A stretch of 64,000 nt of DNA from an uncultured Myxococcales bacterium (GCA_937872925.1 CALMUT010000228.1:1-64000); one strand, 5' to 3'; shown: positions 23,905 through 34,850, counted from the stretch's first letter. Notes: generated by a model not told the origin, from the letters alone. Translations and numbers: made by a program.

Positions 23905-24996
23905 TCAGGCGCCTGACTGATCGACGTCGGCGCGAATGCGAGGCAGCGCTCCCGGGTGATTCCGCTGCACGTAGCTGATGAGCTTTTCACGCACTTCGCA
24001 GCGTAGGTTCCAGTGGGCACTGGCATCCTTCGCGCTGACGAGCGGGCGCACCAGCATGGCGCGCTCGTTGGCGTCGGTCACCACCACACCCCAGGCCTCC
24101 CCGTCCCAATGCTCCGACGCGTCCAGAATGCGCTTTAACTCCGCACGAATGTCGTCAACGGGAACGCTGTAGTCGAGCCAAAGGTTGACGGTGCCCAGCA
24201 AATCCGAGGACGAACGCGTCCAGTTCTCGAAGGGCTTCTCGATGAAGTAGGTGGCGGGCACCACCAAGCGGCGCTTGTCCCATATCCGAACAATGACGTA
24301 GGTGAGACGGATCTCTTCGATGCTGCCCCACTCGCCTTCGATGATCACGATGTCATCCACGCGAATGCGCTGGGTCAAGGTCAGCTGCACTCCCGCAAGC
24401 AAAGTAGCCAGGGTCTTTTGAGCGGCAAAGCCCAAGATGATGCCGGCCAGCCCTGCCGAGGCCAACACGCCATTGCCGATCTGCCGAACCGACTCGAAGG
24501 TGGTCAGAGCAAAGCCCAGAGTCAGCACGAACACCACAAAATCCGCGATGTTGCGCACACCGCGGACCTGCGTCCGGACTGCGCGCGCGCGAAGATCTTC
24601 GGCGTCCGCGTGTTCGAAGCGACGGTTTGCGGCTTCTTCGAACACCCGCACGGCCTTCACGAGTACCCAGCCACTGGCCAGGATCGTGAGCACCAGCAGC
24701 CCATGAGAAAGCGGACTGCGGTACTGCGGCGGAAGCCCCACCAGCGGCAAAACGAAGCGCGCACAAATCAACGCACCCAAGAGCCGCAGCGGCGTCGGCA
24801 TGAGGTCGACGATTGCGTCATCGACGTGCGTGTCTGTTCGGCTAGCCCAGTGCTTCAATACAAAAAGCAGCAGCGACGCGAGCAGCAGGCCCCCGCCGAG
24901 GGCCAGCGCGACGTAAAGGCCGGCGAGCCAGAGTGTGCCGGCGTCGGGAACCTTCGCCCCCAGCGCCGGTCCGAGATATTTCAGAGCTTCCAGCAT
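23905..24996 (-). CDS. MscS-family mechanosensitive channel
   Basis: 363 residues. Three or four N-terminal transmembrane segments (about 20-45, 65-85, 100-120 and the pore helix near 175-200: SAGLAGIILGFAAQKTLATLLAG). Then comes the MscS beta domain with IRVDDIVIIEGEWGSIEEI and a C-terminal alpha/beta domain. The pore helix has the small Gly/Ala packing residues of the family. Start set at 24996 (MLEALKYLG), as the longer frame has no membrane-like start. It relieves osmotic downshock. Divergent from the GH35-like gene (137-bp gap). Confidence 0.85.
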   Translation of the reverse strand: MLEALKYLGPALGAKVPDAGTLWLAGLYVALALGGGLLLASLLLFVLKHWASRTDTHVDDAIVDLMPTPLRLLGALICARFVLPLVGLPPQYRSPLSHGLLVLTILASGWVLVKAVRVFEEAANRRFEHADAEDLRARAVRTQVRGVRNIADFVVFVLTLGFALTTFESVRQIGNGVLASAGLAGIILGFAAQKTLATLLAGVQLTLTQRIRVDDIVIIEGEWGSIEEIRLTYVIVRIWDKRRLVVPATYFIEKPFENWTRSSSDLLGTVNLWLDYSVPVDDIRAELKRILDASEHWDGEAWGVVVTDANERAMLVRPLVSAKDASAHWNLRCEVREKLISYVQRNHPGALPRIRADVDQSGA

Positions 24997-25133
24997 GACA
25001 GGTGTCGCCGCGCACGCGGCACCGCCACACTTTGTCGGATTTTCTGCCGCAGTTTCAAGGAGACAATCCGCAACAGAGCGCGCAGCACGCCCAATGACTC
25101 TGCTGACATTTCGAGCTAACGTGCCCGCCGGAA

Positions 25134-27176
25134 ATGGCCCCGCCCCGGCGCAAGGACAAAGCGCACCCAACGCTCAGCCCCCAGGGTTTGGTCCTGGGAG
25201 CGCAGATCGTGCCGCTGTGGGCCGGCGCGGTTCACTATTTTCGCATGGCCGTCGCCCACTGGCGTCCGGCGCTCGAAGCAGTGAAACAGCTCGGCTTTCG
25301 CCTGGTGGATATTTACGTGCCGTGGGCCGAGCACGAGCTCTCGAAGGGCAGCTACGACTTTGGGCGCATCGCCCCCGAAAAGGACTTGCGTGCGTTCCTC
25401 GCCCTCTGTCAGGAGCTCGATCTGTTCGTGGTTCTGAGGCCCGGACCCCATATCAATGCAGAGCTCACGGGCTTCGGCATTCCGGAGCGTGTGCTTTGGG
25501 AACCCGACTGCCAGGCGCGTTCTCCCAACGGAAAGCCCGTCGTCTTACCGGTGCCGCCGTTGGCCTTCCCAGTGCCCAGCTATGCCAGCACGGCCTTCTT
25601 GGACGAAACCGATGAATGGTATCGCGCCGTCGCGGAGCAGACCTCGGACCAGCTCTGGCCCGATGGTCCCATCGTGCTGTGCCAAGTCGACAACGAAGGC
25701 GCCATGTACTTCCGCGACGGCGTCTATGACCAGGACTACCATCCCGACGCGCTGGCCTTGTTTCGCCGTTTCCTCAAGAAACGCTACAGCACCGTCAAAG
25801 AGCTCAGCCACGTATACGGGGACGCCGATGCCACTTTTGCTCGTCTCGAGCCGCCGACGAGCTTCGACGCGACCCACCGAGACCAGCTGGCACCGCATTT
25901 GGACTGGGCCGAGTTTCAGGAGCACCTACTGGCGGAGTCGTTCCTGCGCATGCGGCGCTCCCTGGAGGCGCACGGCATCAAGGGCATCCCTTTCTCGCAC
26001 AATCTGCCGTTGTCCGAGGGAGTCACTCCCCTCGACCCGGGGCGGCTGTCCCGCGTCGTGGAGCTGTTGGGTCAGGACTACTACCATGGGGCTTCGGCAC
26101 CCAGCCGTCGGGAAATCGCCCAGAGAACCTCGGAACTGCGTACCCGGTGCGATGCCCACGCGACCCCCGCCTTCGCCTGCGAGCTGGGGGCGGGCTTCCC
26201 GCCATTTTTTCCGCCACTGACCCCCGAGGATCAGAGTTTCACGACCCTGTGCGCCCTGGCCTACGGATTGACCGGGCTCAACGCGTATATGGCAGTCGAC
26301 CGCGACCGTTGGATTGGCGCACCCATCGACGTCCGCGGCAACCTGCGCAAGAGCAGCGACTGGTGGCGTGTCCTACTCGAAGCCGTAGAGCGAACGCGGC
26401 TGCGCGAACTGCATCGTGATATCGCGGTGCGCATCGTGATCCCACGCTCGGTGCGTCGTCTGGCGCGAGTATGCCACGCCTTCGGCCCCCTCAGCGCTGC
26501 GCTATTTCAAGTAGTTGGCGGCGGCGCACCCGAGGCCTGTTTCGAGGACGACCTCGGATTCGGTGCCCCGGTCAGCATCGATACGGAGCGCTTCGTCCGT
26601 CGTGTCGAAGCGAAGCTCGAAGCTGCCCGCATTCCTTTCGGGTTTGCCAGCGGAGACTGCCTGAAGCACGTCGCCCCCCTCCCCGGCTGGACGATCATCG
26701 CCTGCAGCGGCGCGCTGGAACCGAAGCTCCGCGCGACGTTGGAAGATGCACTCCGAGCGGGCGCAGCGATGAGCGTGGGGCCGTTTCTGCCAACCTTCGA
26801 TCAGCGGTTTACCGCTGTGCGTGACCTGCGCCCCCTGCGCGCGGGTCACGGCTCCGTTCCGTGCCACATCGGAGACTCTGACGAGGAACTGCACAGCGCC
26901 CTCGAGGCCGCTACTGCCGCGCTGACGCTGCCACACCTGGCCGCGACGCCGGAGCAGGTCTTCGTCACCTTGCATCGCAACGACGCGGGGCGTGCACGGC
27001 TGCTGTTCGTGATCAATCCCGGCCAAGCACCGGTGGAAGCCACCGTGAGCGCAGCAGGTGCAAAATTCGCGGAGGACGCGCTGTCTGGGGAAGGATTCGG
27101 CGCCAAGCTTGGTGCCCTGCACCTACCAATGCCAGCCCGAAGCGTACGGATGCTGGAGCTTCTCGAAAAAGCGTAG
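25134..27176 (+). CDS. GH35-like beta-galactosidase family protein
   Basis: 680 residues, no signal peptide. An N-terminal TIM barrel has features of glycoside hydrolase clan A families 35/42: the start WAGAVHYFRM, YVPWAEHE, RPGPHINAE, acid/base N187-E188 in CQVDNEG, and a candidate nucleophile E350 in FACELGAG. The usual ENE(Y/F) of GH35 is DNE(G) here. The C-terminal third has a Rossmann-like section and a beta-rich end. It is probably a cytoplasmic beta-glycosidase of unknown sugar specificity. It precedes the Sua5-like gene by 18 bp. Confidence 0.75.
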   Translation: MAPPRRKDKAHPTLSPQGLVLGAQIVPLWAGAVHYFRMAVAHWRPALEAVKQLGFRLVDIYVPWAEHELSKGSYDFGRIAPEKDLRAFLALCQELDLFVVLRPGPHINAELTGFGIPERVLWEPDCQARSPNGKPVVLPVPPLAFPVPSYASTAFLDETDEWYRAVAEQTSDQLWPDGPIVLCQVDNEGAMYFRDGVYDQDYHPDALALFRRFLKKRYSTVKELSHVYGDADATFARLEPPTSFDATHRDQLAPHLDWAEFQEHLLAESFLRMRRSLEAHGIKGIPFSHNLPLSEGVTPLDPGRLSRVVELLGQDYYHGASAPSRREIAQRTSELRTRCDAHATPAFACELGAGFPPFFPPLTPEDQSFTTLCALAYGLTGLNAYMAVDRDRWIGAPIDVRGNLRKSSDWWRVLLEAVERTRLRELHRDIAVRIVIPRSVRRLARVCHAFGPLSAALFQVVGGGAPEACFEDDLGFGAPVSIDTERFVRRVEAKLEAARIPFGFASGDCLKHVAPLPGWTIIACSGALEPKLRATLEDALRAGAAMSVGPFLPTFDQRFTAVRDLRPLRAGHGSVPCHIGDSDEELHSALEAATAALTLPHLAATPEQVFVTLHRNDAGRARLLFVINPGQAPVEATVSAAGAKFAEDALSGEGFGAKLGALHLPMPARSVRMLELLEKA

Positions 27177-27194
27177 TAAGGGCAGCGCGCCCAC

Positions 27195-27800
27195 ATGCTT
27201 GTCGAAATCAACGCAGAACCCCCCGAGCCTCGAAAAATCCGCCGCGCCGTCGAAGCGCTGGAAGCCGGCGAGGTCATCGCCTACCCCACGGACACGGTGT
27301 ACGGCCTTGGCTGTGATCTCTTCAACAAGAAGGCGGTCGACCGCCTGTACAAGATCCGAGGCTTGGACGCCGACAAGAAGCTCGCGTTCGTATGCAGCGA
27401 CATCGCAGATGTTGCGCGCTACGCGGTGATGCACGATAACGTGTATCGTGTGCTCAAGGAGTTCCTGCCGGGCCCCTACTGCTTCATTCTAGAAGCCACG
27501 CGAGAAGTGCCGAAAATGGTGCACTTGGCGCGCAAAACCGTCGGCGTGCGAATTCCCAATCATCCGGTGACCCTCGCCCTGGTGCGTGAGTTGGGTCGGC
27601 CAATCATATCGACCACGGCTGCGCGCAGTGGGCAGGAGCCAAACCCGGATCCGCAGGAGATCGACGCGGAGTTTCCCGGTCTCGGACTGGTACTCGATGC
27701 GGGCGCCGGCGGCATCGTGCCCACTACGGTCGTGGATCTCAGCGGCGCTGACCCCGTCGTGGTTCGAGAGGGCGTCGGGGACCCCTCGCCCTTTCAGTGA
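27195..27800 (+). CDS. Sua5/YciO/YrdC-family protein
   Basis: 201 residues. The YrdC fold begins with AYPTDTVYGLGCDLFNKKAV, then IRGLDADKKLAF, a G-V-R-I-P-N-H motif and STTAARSGQEPNPDP. The family makes threonylcarbamoyl-AMP for tRNA t6A37 (TsaC/Sua5) or is the related YciO whose role is less clear. The KRGDADKKLAF-type segment and lack of a Sua5 C-terminal domain make YciO more likely. It follows the GH35 gene by 18 bp. Confidence 0.85.
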   Translation: MLVEINAEPPEPRKIRRAVEALEAGEVIAYPTDTVYGLGCDLFNKKAVDRLYKIRGLDADKKLAFVCSDIADVARYAVMHDNVYRVLKEFLPGPYCFILEATREVPKMVHLARKTVGVRIPNHPVTLALVRELGRPIISTTAARSGQEPNPDPQEIDAEFPGLGLVLDAGAGGIVPTTVVDLSGADPVVVREGVGDPSPFQ

Positions 27801-27952
27801 ATCACGTTTTCATTAAGCGCTGTCCGCGGGCCTCAGTACATGGGGCCCAGAACCGAAAATGGCCAAACAATAAATGGGTTCGAAAACCCGCTGCGTTGTG
27901 CAAGGATGCCCTCGAACACGGGCCGCATCAGACGGCCGAGGAGACATGAGAG

Positions 27953-28258
27953 ATGACATTCGTCGTCATTGAGAACTGCAAAGGTTGCCGATTCACCGAC
28001 TGCGTCGCCGTCTGCCCCGTAGATTGCTTCCACGGTGACGACGAGATGCTCTACATCGACCCCGATGAGTGCATCGACTGCGGCGCGTGTGTCCCAGAGT
28101 GCCCCGTTGAAGCCATTTTCGACGAGACGCAGTTGCCGGAGGACCAGAGCGATTGGCTGCAGATCAACGCAGACCGTGCGAAGGGCCTTCCCGTCGTGAA
28201 CGAAAAGGGCGACGCGCTGCCCGGCGCCGAGGACCGCAAAAAAGATCTCGGCTTCTAG
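27953..28258 (+). CDS. fdxA: 7Fe-8S ferredoxin FdxA
   Basis: 101 residues. First cluster cysteines are in NCKGCRFTDCVAVCPVDCF (C9, C12, C16, C20, C24) and the second CxxCxxC...CP set is CIDCGACVPECP (about 39-50). The pattern, with a [3Fe-4S] and a [4Fe-4S] site, and the extended C-terminal tail match the FdxA family, which carries electrons in central metabolism. A GGAG ribosome site lies 8 bases upstream. The 152-bp gap upstream contains short inverted repeats (GGGTT/AACCC near 27883-27896) but no clear promoter. Confidence 0.93.
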   Translation: MTFVVIENCKGCRFTDCVAVCPVDCFHGDDEMLYIDPDECIDCGACVPECPVEAIFDETQLPEDQSDWLQINADRAKGLPVVNEKGDALPGAEDRKKDLGF

Positions 28259-28285
28259 CCGCGACCGACCCCGTCTCTGCGCCGC

Positions 28286-29341
28286 TCAGGGTTTCGGAAA
28301 CTTGAGCGTCGCAGATGCCTGCGACTGAACGGCCATGCGCTGCTGCGGGTTGTCGCTCGGAACCAGAACGGCGTTCAGGTTTTGGTTCTGATCGCCCTCA
28401 GCCGGAAACAAGGCGCCGCTCTGAAGCGTCGCTTTGCCGCTGGCATCGGATTGGAACTGCTCCAGCTTTAGATCGCCCGGGGGTAGCCCCGCTAGGGTCA
28501 GTTTGTCCGTGGCGCTGTAGCGCTTTGTGCTCATGCTGAGCGTCAAGCCAGCCTCGCTGATCGCGTCGAGTTTGATCATCCGGTAGCTGATCACGTCGGC
28601 ACCGGCCGCAAAATCCCGGGACGTGACCAACCAGAACGCCCCAGCGCCGACGGGCTCGCTCGGGTACACCACGCCAGAAACCCCGAGAGTTTCCGCCAGG
28701 TTGCGTAGGACCGTATTCAGGTTGGGATCCCCGCCTTTGGGCAGCTCGTAGCGGGCGTCGCTGATCGCTCCGCTTGGCAGCACTTGGAGCTCGATCTTGC
28801 TGCCCTTGAGCTTGCCGACCTGCGCCTGCAACTCCGGCGGGATCGCTTGCCCTTGGATCTCGCCGACCTGCGCAGCCGTTACTTTGGCCACGACCTTCGT
28901 GGCGGACTCGCCTTCCTTGGGCTTCAAGACATCCATCGCGAGATCAAAGCCAATGGGGGGCAGCATCTGGCGAGCTGCTCGCATGGAGAGCACGACGTTG
29001 CCAGTCAGTTTGGTACCCACCTTCAAGTCGAGGCTGAGCGACTGACGCGGAGCGCTGCCGTTGCTGCCCACCGCGATCTTCGGGGGCGTCCCCTTCTTGT
29101 GCAACTCGTCGGCCTTCCCGGGAGCAAAAACACCCATCTCTGGGGGACCGTCCTCGGCTTTGGGAACTGGCTGACCAGGCGCTCCAACGGAAGCCGCGGC
29201 CACTGCCTGCGCCAAGTTCGGATCGACCGCGGCGCCTGCGGGCGTTTCAGCGCTCGACACGGGGGCGGCACTCTTCTTCTCCTCGCACCCAAAGATCAGC
29301 ACAAATGCGGAAAGAGCTAGACCGACGCGAAGCTTGGACAT
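28286..29341 (-). CDS. Exported lipoprotein, function unknown
   Basis: 351 residues. A signal ending in lipobox LIFGC (Cys about 19) is followed by an acidic/Ala linker and a large beta-rich region from about 85. Repeated strands such as SLDLKVGTKLTGNVVLSM and ATKVVAKVTAAQVGEIQGQ suggest a barrel or sandwich. I do not recognise the family. Start set at 29341; the frame runs upstream to 29728 only as antisense of the divergent gene. The gap to that divergent gene is 43 bp. Confidence 0.65.
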   Translation of the reverse strand: MSKLRVGLALSAFVLIFGCEEKKSAAPVSSAETPAGAAVDPNLAQAVAAASVGAPGQPVPKAEDGPPEMGVFAPGKADELHKKGTPPKIAVGSNGSAPRQSLSLDLKVGTKLTGNVVLSMRAARQMLPPIGFDLAMDVLKPKEGESATKVVAKVTAAQVGEIQGQAIPPELQAQVGKLKGSKIELQVLPSGAISDARYELPKGGDPNLNTVLRNLAETLGVSGVVYPSEPVGAGAFWLVTSRDFAAGADVISYRMIKLDAISEAGLTLSMSTKRYSATDKLTLAGLPPGDLKLEQFQSDASGKATLQSGALFPAEGDQNQNLNAVLVPSDNPQQRMAVQSQASATLKFPKP

Positions 29342-29384
29342 GCCTGGCGTTTTACCCCAGCGAGCGGCGCTGTAAAGTGCGGGC

Positions 29385-32312
29385 ATGGCTAGCGCGGGCA
29401 GGGAGAGACTCTTGCTGGGATGTCTTTCCCTGGCGGCTGCCATCGCCTGCGCCGCCCGGTCGAATCCCCAGGGGCCCGCCGCCACGGCTTCCATGCCGCC
29501 GGTGCGGCGCGCGGAGGTCGCCCCACAGAGCCCCGTGGAGATCGTGCCTTCCCGCGTGGCCCTGGCCCAGGCCGAGGGATTCGGCTTCGAGCAGGGTGTC
29601 TTGATCGATGGTGTCCGCGTGTCACGCGATGGTCGGGCGATCGCCGGCGTCGTGGCGCGAAGCCCCCTTGCCGGCGGCCGCCCCGCGCCGGCATGGGCCG
29701 GCGGTGGCTTTTGGTTCTTTGGTGGCAAAGCGCTGTATCGCGCCGCTCAGTTTCTCGGACCTCTCGAACCAAAAGTCAGCCTCTCCGAATCGGTGCATGC
29801 ACTGGCCTTCGGGCCGAACTTTCTGCTGGTCAACTTGGGAGCAGGAGGCGTGCTGTTCTTGGATCCGAAGACGCTGCAGCGCAAACCTCCGCCGGTACCC
29901 GCCATGTACGATGTCGCGACCGCGCCCGATGGCCGCGGCATCGCGCTTGCGCATCCCGGTCTGATTTGGACACGCGCAGCCAAAACGAATGCTGCGTGGC
30001 AAAACGTGACCACGCAAAGCAGTGGCGTGCCGACGCGCATCAGTGTCGTAGCGGGAGCGCTATGGCTTGAGACGGAGTCCGATGCGTACCAAGTCCAGCC
30101 GGACGGATCCCTGGCTCGCTTCACGACTCGCCCCACCAGACCGACCCATCGCGACCCGCGGTGGCCTGACCCGAACAACACGCCCCTCGACTTGGCCGTT
30201 CGCCACGGCGTTTCGCTCAGCGACACCCTTGCCCTCGTCGTGGTCAAGGGCCAAGTCGCCAAGGTCCGACTGCCCGGTGGCGAGATCGAGAACATTTCTT
30301 CACCTGTGTTGCCAACGGACGCCGCGTGCAGCCTGCTGCCGCAGGGAGAAGATGTTGTTGCCGCCTGTCGCGGGCGCAACGGCTTTTTTGCCGCGGCCGG
30401 ACTGCTGACTGAGCCCCAGGTGGAACGGGCGTTCGGCGCAAGCGGTTACTTCGTAACTGGCGGTAGCGGCACGTTGGCATTTGCTGGGGGCTGCCGAGAA
30501 ACCTCTGCCTCAGAGGTGCGGGTTTGTGTGCGAACCGACCGTGACAAGTGGAACGAGGTACGCGCAGCGAATAAGGACTCGCGGAGCAGCGAGGGGACGG
30601 ACGAAGACGCTTCGAGCCCCGAGCCCCCCACCCGTCTGACCCCTGACAACCTGGCTCGGATTGCCTTGGGGCCGCACGGCCATGTCATCGCCCTCGTCTC
30701 CGGTAAGCACCCCGGCTTGTACGACCTGGTGCGCGGTCGCTTCACGCCCTTTGTTAATGACGGCCATCGAAAAATCCCGGCGCTGTTTCGGCAAACACCT
30801 CCTCGACTGATTTCCGATTCGATTCAGGTAGACGCTCGCGGCAACCTGGTTGGCTACTACGGCAACCAAGCCTTCACCTTGAGTGCCGACGGCAGCTTCA
30901 CGCCGTCGGTACACAGCTTCGTTTCCCTGCAGGGCGCCGCCGCTCGCGTCCTCGCGGCCGACCGAGAAGGACAGCTTTGGCAGAGCCTCGACTACGGCCG
31001 CAACTTCAGCAATGCCGCGCCTTGGCCGAGCAAGCGCGGCCTGCGGGCGCGAGCTTGTTCCCACGCCGGGTGCGACCTTGGTCAAATGTACCGGCTCGGC
31101 TGGCGCAGCCAAAGGCAGCAGCCGCCGCTGCTCGCCGAAGCAGCGGAGCCGCCGGAGATCCCGCTGCCCGCGCTGCCACGGCTGTCCTGCGCACCACGTG
31201 CTGCACCGGCAGTCAAACTATCGCAGGTGCGATTCGATCCCAGAACGGACGAAGAGCTGGATGTGCTCGACTTGGGCGCGAAGCGCGTTGCTTTGCGAGG
31301 TGGGTCCCTTGAAGGCGTCCGCGCGGAGATGGAGCCAGATCCCCTCGAAATGACCCGGGCGTATTGGCTGCGCAGTGATCGCTTGCTTGAAGCAGAGGGC
31401 GCGGAGCTGCAAGCCCACTTGCGACGGCCGGTGGCATTCCGCTTCTCCCCGCCCTTCGCCACAGACGCAAGAGTGCGAAGCTCTCAGGTGCACTGGTTTG
31501 CCGCACGCTCGGCGCCCGGCAGCCAGCCCGCTGACGATCTCATGTCATTGGCAGGTACCGACGGCTTCAGCGCGCACTTCGTGGTGGGTCCCCGGGACAA
31601 CACGACCGAGCTGGCGCTCGCCCTAGAGGATGCCCGCACCGTCATCTTGCTTCGCGATGGGCGTCCAGCGGAGATGCTGGCGGCGCCGACCAGCGAGGAG
31701 GGCGAACTGCTGTCTTTGGCGCGGGCGAACGACGGACGCTTGGTTGCACTGCATGCCGGAGATGCCTGCGACCCACGGGTGCATTCCCTGTCCGCCAGCG
31801 GGCGGCAGCTCTTTCGTCTGCCGCAGCAGTCCACTGGGTCCTGCGCGGACGGCCAAGTCCTCGGTGTGCGCGGCAACGAATTCCGAATCGTGCAGTTCTC
31901 GCTCACCAGGCCACCAACGCGCTACTCGCCTGCCTATGCGCTGTCAGCCAACACGGCCAGCCCCTTAGCTGCTTGGGAAACCCTAACCCCCGCCAGCGAT
32001 GCCGCATGCAAGGGCCACAGCGGGTATCGGGTGGCGATCGCCCTGGACGCTCGTTTTTTGGACGTCCAGCTGGAGCAAAGCGACTTGTCGGACGTGGACG
32101 ACTGGCTGGTGGTGAGTGGGACGTGGGGGCCAGAGCGCTTCTGCGTCGAAGCGGTGGAAGCGGCTGCGCCCATGATCGAGACAGACGACGAGGAGATTTC
32201 GACTCGCATCGTTGCCCGTTTCGGCGACCATCCCGGTGCTGCCAGGGTGGCGCTGGAACCCGGCGCGGAAGCCGTACAAGAACTGAGCTGTACTCTCACG
32301 TCCAAGCGCTGA
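29385..32312 (+). CDS. Large lipoprotein, probably beta-propeller
   Basis: 975 residues. The signal peptide ends in AAAIAC (Cys22). The rest is beta-rich with repeated W/F-x-G and D-G segments (for example FWFFGGKALYR, LFLDPKTLQ, APDGRGIAL, DGSLARFT), as in propeller-like proteins, and a second section from about 610. Cysteines are sparse. No catalytic motif is seen. It is likely periplasmic or surface-exposed. It is divergent from the 351-residue lipoprotein and convergent with PBP1A, so it is a single-gene unit. Confidence 0.65.
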   Translation: MASAGRERLLLGCLSLAAAIACAARSNPQGPAATASMPPVRRAEVAPQSPVEIVPSRVALAQAEGFGFEQGVLIDGVRVSRDGRAIAGVVARSPLAGGRPAPAWAGGGFWFFGGKALYRAAQFLGPLEPKVSLSESVHALAFGPNFLLVNLGAGGVLFLDPKTLQRKPPPVPAMYDVATAPDGRGIALAHPGLIWTRAAKTNAAWQNVTTQSSGVPTRISVVAGALWLETESDAYQVQPDGSLARFTTRPTRPTHRDPRWPDPNNTPLDLAVRHGVSLSDTLALVVVKGQVAKVRLPGGEIENISSPVLPTDAACSLLPQGEDVVAACRGRNGFFAAAGLLTEPQVERAFGASGYFVTGGSGTLAFAGGCRETSASEVRVCVRTDRDKWNEVRAANKDSRSSEGTDEDASSPEPPTRLTPDNLARIALGPHGHVIALVSGKHPGLYDLVRGRFTPFVNDGHRKIPALFRQTPPRLISDSIQVDARGNLVGYYGNQAFTLSADGSFTPSVHSFVSLQGAAARVLAADREGQLWQSLDYGRNFSNAAPWPSKRGLRARACSHAGCDLGQMYRLGWRSQRQQPPLLAEAAEPPEIPLPALPRLSCAPRAAPAVKLSQVRFDPRTDEELDVLDLGAKRVALRGGSLEGVRAEMEPDPLEMTRAYWLRSDRLLEAEGAELQAHLRRPVAFRFSPPFATDARVRSSQVHWFAARSAPGSQPADDLMSLAGTDGFSAHFVVGPRDNTTELALALEDARTVILLRDGRPAEMLAAPTSEEGELLSLARANDGRLVALHAGDACDPRVHSLSASGRQLFRLPQQSTGSCADGQVLGVRGNEFRIVQFSLTRPPTRYSPAYALSANTASPLAAWETLTPASDAACKGHSGYRVAIALDARFLDVQLEQSDLSDVDDWLVVSGTWGPERFCVEAVEAAAPMIETDDEEISTRIVARFGDHPGAARVALEPGAEAVQELSCTLTSKR

Positions 32313-32319
32313 ACGCTGG

Positions 32320-34850
32320 CTAGAACGGCGGCAAGTCTTCGGCAGGAACGCTATGCGAAGTCGACGGCGCACCCCCTGCGTCCGGGCCCCCTGCATCGTC
32401 TGCATTCGCTTGTTCAGCCTCTGGGTCCACCGTTTCCGCAACCACTCCGGCCTCACTCGTCTGGGCTCCGGCATCCGGCGCCGCATCCACGCCCGCGTCG
32501 AGCTGCGCCACTTCCGATGGCTCGGTGCCAGCCAGGAATTCCTCTTCGATTGCGCCCTCTTGCCCGGGCGGTGCAAGCAATCCGCTCTCCGGGTCGATCT
32601 TCAACACCACGACCCCAGCGGGCCGAGTGAAGTCGGTGCTCGGCTTGCCCTTGTGTGCGTCCCTCATAAACTGCACCCAAGCGGGCAACGCCGTGACGCC
32701 ACCGGATTCCCCCCAGCCAAGGGGCAGAGCGTCGTCATAGCCGACCCACACCGCGGCAACGAGATCCGTCGAATAACCAACGAACCATCCATCCTTGGCG
32801 CGATTGGTCGTGCCCGTCTTGCCCACCACCGGGCGACCGACGGCGAGCGCACGTTTGCCGGTCCCGTCAGTGACCACACTACGCATCAAACTGGTGGTCA
32901 GATACGCCTCCGACTCGTCCATGACGCGCCGGGAAGGTGGACGTTCCGGAAGCGCAACTTCCTTGCCGTCAGGACCGACGATCTTGGTGACCAGGATCGG
33001 CGGAGCAAACTCGCCACCGCTGGCAAGCGTCGCATACGCGTTGGCGATCTCAATGGGACGAAGCTCATAGGAGCCCAGCGCCAGACTCAGGTCGGCCCCC
33101 AGTTTGCTGTCGATACCGACGGCGCGGGCGTGCTCCACGACGTTCGGTGCGCCCACCCGACCCAAGATGTATTCGGCTGCAGCGTTATCGCTCTTTGCAA
33201 GGGCTTCACGCAGACGGATACGCCGCGTGGTGGCCACGCCGTCCCCGGGCGCGGGTAACTCCAACACTGAAGCCGGAGTCAGACGGCGCGACTTGAGCGC
33301 ATAGCCATATACGAAGGGCTTGAACGCAGAGCCCGGCTGGCGCAGGGCCCGCGTCGCACGGTCCAGTCCTCCCGGCAGCGCCTCATAGCTACCGACGAGG
33401 GCACGCACGTGCCGAGTGCGTGGGTCAATGGCCACTAAGGCGGACTGGGGACCGAGTTCCAGCCGCAGCGCCATCGGCTCAGTTCCGACGGGCTCTTCCA
33501 AGACGCTCACCCGAATCGACGCTCCGACCGCAACGAATTCGCTGGGTTTGAGGTGCTTGGGATTGAATCGTTCTTCCTTCGCCAGTTGGACTTGTCCAAG
33601 CGCGTCGCCAACTTCAACGTCGATCACGCTGGCGTCGTCGTTGAACGAGCGCACGCTTCCAACGTAAATGTGGTGCGCCTTGGGGCGTCCCTGAAATGCG
33701 GGGCCCCACAGGCGCCGTTTTTCCAGCGTAAACGGCGGCGCTAGTTTCTGGCGCTTTTGGTAGGCGTCCAGATTCTCGCGCACCGCTTTGCGCGCCGCCG
33801 CCTGAAGCCCCGGGTCAATGGTTGTGTGCACCACGAACCCACCCTTCTTCGCCCTTGGCCCCGCAGCCGCCTCCAACGTGCGCTTGACCAGCGCAACCAC
33901 CTCGGGCGAAAGCGCGCTCTCCGCGTCCACCGCGGGAGAAAGGCGCAGCGGAGCTCGGATCGACGCTGCATGCAGTTCCTCGGTCACGAAGCCCTTCTCG
34001 CGCATCTGGTCGAGTACGTAACGTCGTCGCAGCAGCGCCTTCTCTGGGGCGTTGCGAGGCGACATGCGTTCCGGTGATGCCACGATGCCCGCAAGCAGGG
34101 CGGCCTCGGCCAGGTTGAGTTCTTTGGCCTTCTTGCCAAAGTAGTAGCGTGCCGCCTCCTCCACACCGTAGCGCCCGTGACCGAGATAGATGTGGTTGAG
34201 GTACAGGTTGTAGATTTCGTCTTTGCTGAGGTGCTGTTCGAGACGCCGCGCCAGGATCGTTTCGCGGATCTTTCTGCGGTAGGTGCGCTCGGGATCCAAG
34301 AGCAGGTTCTTGACGACCTGCTGGGTGATGGTACTCCCACCCTGCACTGTCTTGCCCGCGCGTACGTTCACCCAGAGTGCGCGCAACATGCCCAGGTAGT
34401 TCAGGCCTTCGTGCTCGTAGAAGCGTGCGTCTTCAGCTGCCAGGAACGCGAGCTTGGCAGGATCGGATACATCAGAGAGTGCGACGACGGTACGCCGCTC
34501 GGTAAACAGCGACGCCAACAGCGCTCCGTCACTCGCCAGGACGCGAGTCACCTGGGGCGGCTCGTAGCCCCGCTTTAGCTCCTCGACACTGGGTAGGTCC
34601 GATTCGTAATAGCGAACGACCCCGGCCACGGTGAGTGCGCCCAGCGCCGAAAGAACGGCGAGGGCCAGCACGACGCGCTTGAACCAAGTGAGCACCACGA
34701 CTTTCCAACGCTCGCCGACCTTCGGGTCATCCGGCCAGTTTTCAACGGCTTTTTCCCCGGCCTCGGCGGCTGGTCCCCGGCCGATCGGCCCGTCTTGGGC
34801 AGTTTTTGTGTCGGGGGGCTGCGAAAAGGAGCCCTTGGGGGGCTCGGTGC

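Noticed and set aside
22167-24026. 619-residue minus-strand frame opposite phoD
   Set aside because: Long shadow frame of a GC-rich gene; the plus frame has a Tat signal and all PhoD motifs.
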